Of a stretch of 64,000 nt of DNA, positions 32,389 through 40,619 are shown piece by piece. A model generated the notes under the pieces. That model was not told where the DNA came from. It made no database searches and saw only the letters and a program-made list of their open reading frames with translations. This stretch comes from Microbacterium enclense (GTDB lineage Bacteria > Actinomycetota > Actinomycetes > Actinomycetales > Microbacteriaceae), in the NCBI GenBank assembly GCA_038182865.1, contig CP116226.1, forward strand, positions 434,001 through 498,000, written 5' to 3'. The translations under genes were made by a program, and so were the position numbers. Each line of letters begins with the position of its first letter. The first letter of the stretch is position 1.

Positions 32389-33827
32389 CCGCCTTCACCG
32401 ACGGGCGGCAGTTCGCCCTCACGTGGGGTATCCCTCGGGACTTCGGCGGGCTCACGGCCGCGATGCTCCAGCGCTCCCGCCTGTTCGACCTCCGGGGCGG
32501 CCGCGCCGTCCACGTGCTGACCTGCGACGACCGCGAAGACGTCGCCGTCGTCGCAGACGAACTCGAGCGGCGCCGTGCCCTGTCCGAGCGCGTCGAGGTG
32601 ACGAACCTCTGGGAGTGGCTGCGCGAGCACGACCTGGCCGGCCGCGCCGTGCGCGCGGCCGACGGATTCGCTCCTCTTCCGGCGACCGCCGTCGAAGAGC
32701 GTTCGGGCGGCGTGACGCGTCGTCGTGTCCGCACGGACACCACCGGGGCCGTCCAGCAGATCGACCACCTGCGCGCGGACGGCACGCTGGCCGCGAGCGA
32801 TCGTCGCGACGTCCCCCGCGCCTCGGGGAAGACGCGACGCGTCGTCGTCACCTGCGACCGGGAGGGCACGCCGACAGCCGCGTGGCACGGTGTCCGTGAG
32901 CTGTACCGCGCGTGGCTCGACCGCCTCACCGACGGCGAACCGTCGTTCCTTCTCGTCGACAGCAAGGCGATGGCGCGCTTCGCCGCCGACTACCGCCGCC
33001 CCCACGTCGTGGTCGTCCACGTGGTCCACGGCTCGCACCTCACCGACGACGGCAGCGCGATCCGCGCATCGCGCGCCGAGGTGTTCCGTCGCCTCGGCGC
33101 GTTCGACGCGGTGGTGTTCTGCACCCGCCGGCAAGCGAGCGACGCGCGACGGCAGGCGGGCCCTCTCCCCCTCCTCCTCGCTGTCCCGCATCCGGTCCGC
33201 GTCGCAGACGACGTCGACATCACGTCGCCGCGCCGGGGCACGGTCGTCCTCGCTCGCCTGGCGGCCATCAAGCGCGTCGAAGACGCCGTCGACGCTCTAC
33301 GCACCGCACGGCGCGCACGAAGCGAGCTGACGCTCGACGTCTACGGCGACGGCCCCGAGCGATCCGCCCTCGAGCACCGCGCCGATTCCGATCCGTCGAT
33401 CCGCTTCCACGGATTCGATCCGGCAGCGACCGAAGCGCTGCGCACGGCGTCCACCCTCTTGATGACGAGTCGCTCCGAGGCGTTCTCCTTGGTCGTGGCC
33501 GAGGCGATGGCATCCGGCTGTCTTCCCATCGCCTACGACGTGCCTTACGGCCCGCGCGAACTCATCGCCCACGGACGGACCGGCTGGCTCGTTCCCCCCG
33601 GCGACACACGCGCTCTTTCCGAGACCATCGCACGCGCGGATGCCATGGACGACGAATCGCTCGCCCGGATGCGCGCCGCGGCCGTCGCCCGCGCCCGCCG
33701 CTACGGGGAAGAAGAGGTGCTGGCGATGTGGGATAGCACGCTCCGCCGCGCCGCCCGACGGCAGCGCGCCCGTCGCGCCACGTGGCGATTCCGTGAGGTC
33801 CTGCGGCGCCGTCTTGGAGTTCGCTGA
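32385..33827 (+). CDS. GT4 glycosyltransferase, TagE/poly(glycerol-phosphate) glucosyltransferase-like
   Basis: A 480-residue GT-B enzyme. The start GIPRDFGGLTAAMLQRSRLFD and the long N-terminal region before the Rossmann folds resemble TagE/TarM-type teichoic-acid glucosyltransferases. The donor domain has the strand ARLAAIKRVEDAVDAL, YGDGPERSALE, SRSEAFSLVVAEAMASGCLPIAYDV with the E-x7-E signature, and GRTGWLVPPGD. No signal peptide is present, so it acts in the cytosol on a lipid- or polymer-linked acceptor. No other teichoic-acid gene is in the window. Acceptor unknown. Confidence 0.85.
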   Translation: MTAFTDGRQFALTWGIPRDFGGLTAAMLQRSRLFDLRGGRAVHVLTCDDREDVAVVADELERRRALSERVEVTNLWEWLREHDLAGRAVRAADGFAPLPATAVEERSGGVTRRRVRTDTTGAVQQIDHLRADGTLAASDRRDVPRASGKTRRVVVTCDREGTPTAAWHGVRELYRAWLDRLTDGEPSFLLVDSKAMARFAADYRRPHVVVVHVVHGSHLTDDGSAIRASRAEVFRRLGAFDAVVFCTRRQASDARRQAGPLPLLLAVPHPVRVADDVDITSPRRGTVVLARLAAIKRVEDAVDALRTARRARSELTLDVYGDGPERSALEHRADSDPSIRFHGFDPAATEALRTASTLLMTSRSEAFSLVVAEAMASGCLPIAYDVPYGPRELIAHGRTGWLVPPGDTRALSETIARADAMDDESLARMRAAAVARARRYGEEEVLAMWDSTLRRAARRQRARRATWRFREVLRRRLGVR

Positions 33828-33887
33828 ATCCCGCCCGGATCGAGCCCGGGGAGCGTAGCCTTTTTCTCACCCAGCCCCGGCAGTGCC

Positions 33888-33906
33888 GGCGCGGATGGCG
33901 CCTTTT
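33888..33906 (+). terminator. Possible terminator after the glycosyltransferase gene
   Basis: GGCGC (33888-33892) pairs with GCGCC (33898-33902) around a 5-nt loop and is followed by TTTT, one of the few T-runs in the window. The stem is short. Confidence 0.35.
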
Positions 33907-33980
33907 CACCGGCGCGCGACGACCCTCGTCCGTCGAGCCTCTCCCCCACCTGGCTCCGGACGGGGGCCGCCGCCTTTGCC

Positions 33981-34172
33981 TCAGCTGTCTTCGCCGTAGG
34001 CGCGAATGCTGCGCAGGTCGTCCTTCAGATCTTCCCGAGGAAGATCGTCGTCGTCGTCCACGGCGGCGTCCGCCGATCGCTGCTCCCGCGCACCCGCGTT
34101 CTTCTCGGCGGGCGCGGCGTCGGTCGCTCCGTCCATGACAGGCGCGTCCTGGGTCTCTTCACGGTCGGTCAT
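33981..34172 (-). CDS. Small acidic hypothetical protein
   Basis: A 63-residue, highly acidic, Ala-rich protein without hydrophobic segments (DDDDDLPREDLKDDLRSIRA). GAGGAGG lies 6-7 nt before ATG 34172. It is probably intrinsically disordered. No family is recognised. Confidence 0.6.
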   Translation of the reverse strand: MTDREETQDAPVMDGATDAAPAEKNAGAREQRSADAAVDDDDDLPREDLKDDLRSIRAYGEDS

Positions 34173-34262
34173 CGTCGTCCTCCTCGGTAACGGTCGGTCA
34201 CCGGCATCCTGACGCCGCCGCGTACGCGACAGCCGGGGCTTGCGTCGAGCAGCCGGGGATGC

Positions 34263-36869
34263 TCAGACACCGTGATGCGTGGGGTGGCGACGCTCCAGCG
34301 CGGATCCCTCGACGTCGACGTTGGGGATGATCCGGTCGAGCCAGCGCGGGAGCCACCACGCAGAGCCCCCGAGCACGTGCATGATCGCGGGCACGAGGAG
34401 CATCCGCACGAGGAACGCGTCGAGAAGGACGCCGAGGGCGAGACCGAGGCCGAAGGACTTGATGATCACCGCTTCGGACGTGATGAACCCGGAGAACACG
34501 GCGATCATGATGATCGCCGCCGCCGTCACGACCGTGCGCCCCGCCCGGAATCCCTGCGCGACGGCCAGCCGTGGGGGTGCTCCGTGCGCCCACGCCTCGC
34601 GCATGCCGGTCGTCAAGAACAGTTGGTAGTCCATCGCGAGACCGAAGAGGATGCCGACCAGGATGACCGGCAGGAAGCTGAGGATCGGGCCCGGGTTGTG
34701 CACCCCGAACAGCGCCCCGAGCCATCCCCACTGGAACACGGCCGTCACGGCTCCGAAGGTCGCGAACAACGACAGCACGAACCCGCCCGTGGCGATGAGC
34801 GGAACCAGGAGCGAGCGGAACACCATCACCATGATGACGAAGGACAACCCGACGACCACGAGCAGGTAGATCGGGAGCACGTCGGCGAGCCCCTCGGAGA
34901 TGTCGATGTTGATGGCGGCCGCCCCCGCGACCCCGAGGTCGATGTCACCGTCGACCGGCGGCAGCGTGCGCAGATCGCGCACGAGCTGCTCGGTCGACAC
35001 CGCGTTCGGTCCTTCCCGCGGGATCACCTGGAAGGCGGCGAGCGTCCGATCGTCCGACACGGCGACGGGCGCGACGGCGGCGACGTCGTCCTGGGCGAAG
35101 AGCTCACGGGCGACATCGAGCTGCAGGCCCTGCACGTCGGCCTCGGCCGTCCCCGCGGGCAGGGCTGCGGTGACCAGGAGCGGCGCGTTCGCCCCGGCAC
35201 CGAAGGCCTGCTCGGTCCAGGCGAAGGCTCGGTATCCGGTGGAGTCCTCCGCCTCGGAACCCCCGTCGGGGAGTCCGAGACGCATCGACAGGGCGGGCAC
35301 GGCGATCACCAGGAGCGCCGCGATCGCGACCACCATCGTCACGACGGCGCGCATCGTCGACATGGGTCGCACGGCGCGACCCGACGTGGCGACGGGACCC
35401 GTCTGCGCACGGACGACGCGGCGAGGGTGTTCCTCCGCGTCGACGGGCGCGGTGCGGGCGACACGGCGCGGATGCTCCGCGGCATCCGCCGCGATCTCGG
35501 CGCGCGCACGTGCTCTGCGGCTGAGGACCCGCATGCCCGCCAACCCCAGCAGCGCGGGGGTGAGCGACACAGCGATGAGCACGGCCACGAGCACGCTCAC
35601 GGCACCGGCGGTCCCCATCAGGCCCAGGAACGGGATGCCGGTGATGTTGAGCGCGAGGAGGGCGACGATCACCGTGGTACCGGCGAACACGACGGCGTTG
35701 CCCGCGGTGCCGTTCGCGAGCCCGATCGACTCCACGACGTCGGCGCCCTGCATCAGCTGACGGCGATGGCGATACAGGATGAACAGCGCGTAGTCGATCC
35801 CCACCGCGAGACCCAGCATCACGCCGAGGAACGGAGTGACGGATGCCATCTGGATGACGCCGGAGAACGACAGAGTGGCCATGGCACCGATCGCGACGCC
35901 GATGATCGCGGTCACGATCGGGAACGATGCGGCGAGCAACGATCCGAGGACGACCACGAGGACGATCCCGGCGACGGCGACGCCGACGACCTCACCAACG
36001 CCGAAGATCTCGGGCACGCCCTGCGAGATCTCGGTGTTGAAGGCCACGTCCACACCCGGCACCGACTCGGAGAAGTGCTCGACGACGGCCTCTTTCGAGG
36101 ACTCCGCGAGTTCGAGGCGGGGCTTGTCGAAGGACACGTTGACGATCGCGGTGGAACCGTCGTCGGAGACGAGGCGGATGGCATCCGCGAAGGAGAGGAG
36201 CTCAGCGCCATCGTCGAGTTGGGTCTGCTGCGCGTCGATCTGCGCGAGACCGTCGGTCACCTGCGTCTGCTGCTGGTCGAGGGCAGAGCGTTGCTGGTCG
36301 AGCTGGGCCTGTTGGGCGTCGAGCGCCTCGAGCTGGGCCTGTTTCTGCGACTCCGGCAGGGGCGCCGCCTCGATCTGCGCGCGCCCGGCATCCAGCTGCT
36401 GCTGTCCCGCATCGAGCTGCACTTCGCCCGCGGTGAGCTGCTGCTGTCCCGACTCGGCCTGGGCGCGAGCGTCGGCGAGCTGCTGACGACCGTCGACGAC
36501 CTGCTGACGCTGAGCGTCGAGCTGCTGCTGCGTGGCGAAAGGGTCGGTGACGCGCGCGACGTCGGGGAGGTCGCCCGCCGAACCGACGAGGGAGCTGATC
36601 TCGCTCTTCTGATCGTCGGTGAGCGCCGACCCGTCGGTCGTACGGAACAGGACGCCCCCAGAGGCCCCGCTGAAATCGGGCAGCTCCTCCTGCAGCTTCG
36701 CCACGACGTTCCCGGATGCCGTGCCGGGGATGTCGAAGCTCGAACTCAGCCCCTTGAACCCGACGAGAAAGCCCGCGACCACCACACCCAGGATCACGGC
36801 CCACGCCACGATCACCGTCCACGCGCGGCGCGCCGCGAACGTTCCGAGACGATGCAGCAGTTCAGCCAT
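34263..36869 (-). CDS. MMPL-family RND transporter
   Basis: A proton-driven exporter of 868 residues with two MMPL halves and about 11-12 membrane segments. Motifs include FILYRHRRQL after GLAVGIDYAL in half 1 and GLAMDYQLFLTTGMREA in half 2. After TM1, residues 100-215 are a Gln/Ala/Asp-rich coiled coil (QQQLDAGRAQIEAAPLP) outside the cell. The central cytoplasmic linker repeats EHPRRVxR twice. AGAGGA precedes ATG 36869. It is divergent from a TetR gene, its probable repressor. Lipid or drug export is likely; the substrate is unknown. Confidence 0.92.
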   Translation of the reverse strand: MAELLHRLGTFAARRAWTVIVAWAVILGVVVAGFLVGFKGLSSSFDIPGTASGNVVAKLQEELPDFSGASGGVLFRTTDGSALTDDQKSEISSLVGSAGDLPDVARVTDPFATQQQLDAQRQQVVDGRQQLADARAQAESGQQQLTAGEVQLDAGQQQLDAGRAQIEAAPLPESQKQAQLEALDAQQAQLDQQRSALDQQQTQVTDGLAQIDAQQTQLDDGAELLSFADAIRLVSDDGSTAIVNVSFDKPRLELAESSKEAVVEHFSESVPGVDVAFNTEISQGVPEIFGVGEVVGVAVAGIVLVVVLGSLLAASFPIVTAIIGVAIGAMATLSFSGVIQMASVTPFLGVMLGLAVGIDYALFILYRHRRQLMQGADVVESIGLANGTAGNAVVFAGTTVIVALLALNITGIPFLGLMGTAGAVSVLVAVLIAVSLTPALLGLAGMRVLSRRARARAEIAADAAEHPRRVARTAPVDAEEHPRRVVRAQTGPVATSGRAVRPMSTMRAVVTMVVAIAALLVIAVPALSMRLGLPDGGSEAEDSTGYRAFAWTEQAFGAGANAPLLVTAALPAGTAEADVQGLQLDVARELFAQDDVAAVAPVAVSDDRTLAAFQVIPREGPNAVSTEQLVRDLRTLPPVDGDIDLGVAGAAAINIDISEGLADVLPIYLLVVVGLSFVIMVMVFRSLLVPLIATGGFVLSLFATFGAVTAVFQWGWLGALFGVHNPGPILSFLPVILVGILFGLAMDYQLFLTTGMREAWAHGAPPRLAVAQGFRAGRTVVTAAAIIMIAVFSGFITSEAVIIKSFGLGLALGVLLDAFLVRMLLVPAIMHVLGGSAWWLPRWLDRIIPNVDVEGSALERRHPTHHGV

Positions 36870-36953
36870 GCGGGTTCCTCTCATGCGGCGCCCGCGCGGG
36901 AGCACCGTCGGCTCCGACCAGTCCGCGCAAAGATAACACGGACCGTCTCGTCT

Positions 36954-36971
36954 TGATCTTCGAGTCGATCA
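36954..36971. promoter_or_regulatory. Possible TetR operator between the MMPL and TetR genes
   Basis: TGATC (36954-36958) and GATCA (36967-36971) form an inverted repeat with an 8-nt spacer in the 117-nt divergent gap. The arms are short, so support is weak. Confidence 0.3.
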
Positions 36972-36986
36972 TCCAGAATGTGTGTC

Positions 36987-37571
36987 ATGGCTCTTCCGCG
37001 CAGTGGCCCCGTTCGAAGCGAAGCCGCGCGCCTGGCGATCCTCGACGCGGCGGCCGCGCTCTTCGCCGAGGACGGGTACGACCACCTGACGATCGAGGGG
37101 ATCGCCCGACGCGCGGGAGTCGGCAAGCAGACCATCTATCGCTGGTGGCCGGGCAAAGGCGACGTCCTCGCCGAGGCGATCCTCGAGGGGCGACTCCTCG
37201 ACAGCCGCCGCCGGCCGCCCGACACCGGAGACGCACGCGCCGATCTCGCCGCCTGGCTGACGGACCTCTTCACCCTGCGCGCGAGCCCCGACGGTGAGAG
37301 CCTGATGCGCTCGTTCGTCGCCGCGGCCGCCGAGAGCGCGGAGATCGGGCGACGCCTGCGCGCCGAGATCCTGGCGGCACCGCTCATGGAGCGCCTGTCG
37401 CAAGCGATGGGAGGAGCACGCGGCGCCCGCCTCGAGGCGGCCGCCGATGCTCTTCTCGGGGCGACGATCCTTCGCGCGCTGAGCAGAGAGCGCTTCGGCG
37501 CCGACGACATGAGAACGCTCGTCGACACGATCACCCGCCCCCCGGGCGGAACGGATGCACCGGGTCGGTGA
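36987..37571 (+). CDS. TetR-family regulator
   Basis: A 194-residue repressor. The N-terminal HTH is RLAILDAAAALFAEDGYDHLTIEGIARRAGVGKQTIYRWWPGK, a textbook TetR domain, followed by an all-helical ligand domain (AADALLGATILRAL). An in-frame ATG at 36978 would add three residues; 36987 is preferred because CAGAAT lies 7 nt before it, in the leaderless pattern. It is divergent from the MMPL transporter and probably regulates it. Confidence 0.9.
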   Translation: MALPRSGPVRSEAARLAILDAAAALFAEDGYDHLTIEGIARRAGVGKQTIYRWWPGKGDVLAEAILEGRLLDSRRRPPDTGDARADLAAWLTDLFTLRASPDGESLMRSFVAAAAESAEIGRRLRAEILAAPLMERLSQAMGGARGARLEAAADALLGATILRALSRERFGADDMRTLVDTITRPPGGTDAPGR

Positions 37572-37644
37572 CGCCGTGTGACAGCGCGGCTGTGCGGCAG
37601 TCCCGCTCGACGGCAGAGTCGAGGCACCGACCGAATGGAGCCTC

Positions 37645-38280
37645 ATGTCGACCGACCTCGACCACCTCGTCTTCGCCGGACCCTCGCTCGCCGATGCGGT
37701 CGACGAGATCGAAAGCCTGACCGGCGTCCGCGCCGCCCCGGGCGGACGACACACCACCACCGGCACGGCCAATGCGCTGATCGCCCTCACGATCGACGGT
37801 GAGCCCGGCCCCCAGTACCTGGAGATCATCGGGCCCGATGCCGACGCCGGCCGAGCGGCATCCGAGATCCCGACCTTCGGTATCGACAGCCTCGCCGCCC
37901 CGCGGCTGGTGGGCTTCGCCCTGCACCCGCAAGACCTGGATGCCACGGTCGCGCGGCTGCGTACCCTCGGAGCCGACCCGGGCGACATCGAGCCGCTCGG
38001 GCGCGTGCGCCCTGACGGCGTTCAGCTCTCGTGGCGCCTGACCCGGCGTGCCGGCAACGCGTGGGACGGTCTGCCCTTCCTCATCGACTGGCAGGACAGC
38101 CCTCACCCCGGCCTCGGCGACCTGCCGCAGCTCGAACTCACGCAGTTCCGGGTCAGCGCTCCCCCCGCGGACGCCCGCTTCGAGGCCCTCTCCGCTCTGG
38201 GCCTGGACCCGACGCCGGGTTCGCCGGAACTGACCGTGGGGCTGCGCGGCATCCGATCGACCACGTTGTCGACCGGGTAG
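37645..38280 (+). CDS. VOC-superfamily (glyoxalase-like) protein
   Basis: A 211-residue protein resembling the Glyoxalase_3-type VOC group: LDHLVFAGPSLADAVDEIESLTGVRAAPGGRH at the start, then QYLEIIGPD, and IDWQDSPHPGLGDLPQLEL in the second half. The first His and the Glu are in metal-ligand positions. TGGAG precedes ATG 37645. It stands between the TetR gene and the terC riboswitch. Substrate unknown. Confidence 0.82.
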   Translation: MSTDLDHLVFAGPSLADAVDEIESLTGVRAAPGGRHTTTGTANALIALTIDGEPGPQYLEIIGPDADAGRAASEIPTFGIDSLAAPRLVGFALHPQDLDATVARLRTLGADPGDIEPLGRVRPDGVQLSWRLTRRAGNAWDGLPFLIDWQDSPHPGLGDLPQLELTQFRVSAPPADARFEALSALGLDPTPGSPELTVGLRGIRSTTLSTG

Positions 38281-38339
38281 CACACCGCGAATCCCGACGT
38301 CCAGGCCCTGTGGGCGCCTCCTCGTCGGGTAGAATCTCG

Positions 38340-38445
38340 ATCAGCAAGGGGAGTACTCCCACCGCGACGTTCTCGTCAATACGGCCACGCCATCGTGGAC
38401 CCGGGACGTCGGCCCAGTTCACCGGGTGGAGGAGACCTTGGTGTC
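38340..38445 (+). ncRNA. yybP-ykoY manganese riboswitch in the terC leader
   Basis: The conserved parts of the yybP-ykoY family are all present. The closing stem is CAAGG (38345-38349) with CCTTG (38436-38440). GGGGAGTAC follows the 5' arm, CGTCAATACGG lies at 38374-38384, a second stem pairs CCGGG (38401) with CCGGG (38422-38426), and the GGAGGAGACC element precedes the 3' arm. This class binds Mn2+ and usually sits before TerC/MntP/P-type ATPase genes, and terC starts 33 nt downstream. Confidence 0.88.
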
Positions 38446-38477
38446 TTGTCGTACACCTGTTTCCCTTGGAGGCCGTC

Positions 38478-39500
38478 TTGGGCATCACACCCCTGGTCTG
38501 GATCATCACCATCGCGGTCACGATCGCGTTCTTCGTCTTCGAGTTCTTCGCACACGTGCGGAAACCGCACGAACCCACCATCGGCGAATCCGCCCGCTGG
38601 TCGGCGTTCTACATCGGGCTCGCTCTGCTTTTCGGTGTCGGTGTCGGCATCGTCTCGGGCTGGACCTACGGCGGGGAGTACTTCGCCGGCTACCTGACCG
38701 AGAAGGCGTTGTCGATCGACAACCTGTTCGTGTTCCTCATCATCATGACCGGGTTCGCGGTGCCGAAGAAGTATCAGCAGAAGGTCCTGATGATCGGCAT
38801 CGTCATCGCCCTCATCATGCGCGGCGCCTTCATCGCCGTCGGTGCGGCGCTGATCGAGAACTTCTCGTGGATCTTCTACATCTTCGGCGCCCTCCTGCTC
38901 TTCCTGGCGTACAAGCAGGCGTTCTCGCACGGAGACAGCGACCCGGCCAACGGCAAATTCATGAAGTTCGTGCGGCGCATCCTCCCCGTGAGCGAGGAGT
39001 ACAACGACGACAAGCTCACCGTCCGCAAGAACGGCAAGCGCTTCGTCACGCCGATGCTGCTGGTGATCATCGCGATCGGCTTCATCGACCTCGTCTTCGC
39101 GGTCGACTCGATCCCCGCGATCTACGGTCTGACGCAGGAGGCCTACATCGTGTTCACCGCGAACGCCTTCGCCCTCATGGGCCTGCGCCAGCTGTACTTC
39201 CTCATCGGCGGACTGCTGGAGCGCCTGGTCTACCTCGCCCAGGGACTCGCCGTCATCCTCGCGTTCATCGGTGTGAAGCTCGTCTTCCACGCTCTGCACG
39301 TCAACGAGCTGCCCTTCATCAACGGCGGCGAGCCGCTGCTGTGGGTGCCCGAGATCCCCATCTGGTTCTCGCTGCTGTTCATCGCCGCGACCGTCGCGGT
39401 CGCGACCTGGCTGAGTCTGCGCAAGACCCGCAACGACGCGCAGAAGAAGCAACGCGAGACCTTCGACGGCGAGAAGGTCGTCCACGCACCGGAGGACTGA
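38478..39500 (+). CDS. TerC/Alx-family membrane protein, likely manganese exporter
   Basis: A 340-residue protein with about nine membrane segments. The two acidic metal-site motifs of the family are present: EKALSIDNLFVFLII (about residue 75) and DLVFAVDSIPAI (about 210). The start is a TTG at 38478 with GGAGG 5 nt upstream; the frame is open further upstream, but that region is the riboswitch. TerC proteins are linked to Mn2+ export and metalation of exoenzymes, and the riboswitch supports a manganese role. A strong terminator follows. Confidence 0.94.
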   Translation: MGITPLVWIITIAVTIAFFVFEFFAHVRKPHEPTIGESARWSAFYIGLALLFGVGVGIVSGWTYGGEYFAGYLTEKALSIDNLFVFLIIMTGFAVPKKYQQKVLMIGIVIALIMRGAFIAVGAALIENFSWIFYIFGALLLFLAYKQAFSHGDSDPANGKFMKFVRRILPVSEEYNDDKLTVRKNGKRFVTPMLLVIIAIGFIDLVFAVDSIPAIYGLTQEAYIVFTANAFALMGLRQLYFLIGGLLERLVYLAQGLAVILAFIGVKLVFHALHVNELPFINGGEPLLWVPEIPIWFSLLFIAATVAVATWLSLRKTRNDAQKKQRETFDGEKVVHAPED

Positions 39501-39508
39501 CCCTGATC

Positions 39509-39540
39509 AGCGGGCCCGCGGCACACGCCGCGGGCCCGCT
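39509..39540 (+). terminator. Terminator after terC
   Basis: AGCGGGCCCGCGGC (39509-39522) pairs perfectly with GCCGCGGGCCCGCT (39527-39540) around ACAC, a 14-bp stem 8 nt after the stop codon. Confidence 0.85.
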
Positions 39541-39592
39541 GCCGTATCCGGCGCCGACGCGCAACCCCGGCGAGCCCCGCGCCGGCCCCGCC

Positions 39593-39598
39593 TACCGT
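39593..39598 (+). promoter_or_regulatory. -10 hexamer TACCGT before the F420 oxidoreductase gene
   Basis: TACCGT ends 7 nt before ATG 39606 and overlaps an alternative GTG start at 39597, which favours the ATG. Confidence 0.45.
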
Positions 39599-39605
39599 GG
39601 CCGAC

Positions 39606-40571
39606 ATGACGCGATTCGGCTACACCCTCATGACCGAGCAGAGCGGCCCCCGGGCCCTCGTCGACTACGCCGTCGGCGCCGAGCGCGCCGGGTACGACTT
39701 CCTGGTCTCCAGCGACCACTACTCCCCCTGGCTCACGAGCCAGGGACACGCACCCTACGCGTGGACGGTCCTCGGCGCCGTCGCGCACGCCACCTCCACC
39801 GCGGAGCTGATGACGTATGTCACCTGCCCCACGGTGCGGTACCACCCCGCCGTGGTCGCACAGAAGGCGGCGACGTTGCAGCTGCTGTCGGAGGGGCGTT
39901 TCACCCTCGGTCTCGGCTCGGGCGAGAACCTGAACGAGCACGTCGTCGGCGAGGGCTGGCCGGCCGTCCACGCCCGTCAGGACATGCTCGTGGAGGCCAT
40001 CGAGATCATCCGAGCCCTGCACACGGGCGATCTCGTCACGTACGACGGCGAGTACTTCCGCGTCGACTCGGCCCGCGTCTGGGACGCGCCCGAGGGTGGC
40101 GTCCCCATCGGCGTCGCCGTTTCCGGGGAGCACTCGATCGAGCGCTTCGCTCCGCTCGGCGACCACCTGATCACCACCGAACCCGACGCCGAGGTGGTGC
40201 AGGGGTGGAACGAGCACCACGACGGCGACTCCCGCAAGATCGGCCAGATCCCCATCAGCTGGGACCCCGACAAGGATGCCGCCATCGCGCGCGCTCACGA
40301 TCAGTTCCGGTGGTTCGCCGGAGGGTGGGCCGTCAATGCCGACCTGCCGACTCCCGCGGGCTTCGCCGGCGCCTCGCAGTTCGTCCGCCCCGAGGATGTT
40401 GGGGAGTCCATCGCGTGCGGGCCCGATCTGGACGAGCTCGCCGAGAGCGTGCGGCCGTTCATCGACGCGGGATTCACCGACGTCGCGATCGTGCAGGTCG
40501 GCGACGCGCAGCAGCAGCGCTTCGTCGACGAGATCGCTGAGCCCCTGCTCGAAAAGCTCCGCGCGCTGTGA
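39606..40571 (+). CDS. F420-dependent LLM-class oxidoreductase
   Basis: A luciferase-like TIM-barrel enzyme of about 321 residues using F420 or flavin. MTRFGYTLMTEQSGP opens the barrel, followed by SDHYSPWLTSQGHAP, CPTVRYHPAVVAQKAATL and the cofactor segment GRFTLGLGSGENLNEHV. It resembles the TIGR03557-type group (from memory). The ATG at 39606 is preferred to GTG 39597 because of the -10 position. It is convergent with the XRE gene, sharing a terminator hairpin. Substrate unknown. Confidence 0.9.
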   Translation: MTRFGYTLMTEQSGPRALVDYAVGAERAGYDFLVSSDHYSPWLTSQGHAPYAWTVLGAVAHATSTAELMTYVTCPTVRYHPAVVAQKAATLQLLSEGRFTLGLGSGENLNEHVVGEGWPAVHARQDMLVEAIEIIRALHTGDLVTYDGEYFRVDSARVWDAPEGGVPIGVAVSGEHSIERFAPLGDHLITTEPDAEVVQGWNEHHDGDSRKIGQIPISWDPDKDAAIARAHDQFRWFAGGWAVNADLPTPAGFAGASQFVRPEDVGESIACGPDLDELAESVRPFIDAGFTDVAIVQVGDAQQQRFVDEIAEPLLEKLRAL

Positions 40572-40577
40572 ACGCCC

Positions 40578-40619
40578 TCGAGACCGGGCAGGCTCAGCGC
40601 GCGACGTGCCCGGTCTCGA
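40578..40619. terminator. Bidirectional terminator shared by convergent genes
   Basis: TCGAGACCGGGCA (40578-40590) pairs perfectly with TGCCCGGTCTCGA (40607-40619). The right arm lies inside the last codons of the XRE gene. Confidence 0.65.

Noticed and set aside
34272..36956. 894-codon plus-strand frame opposite the MMPL transporter gene
   Set aside because: Low-complexity Asp/His/Arg-rich translation, antisense to an obvious transporter.
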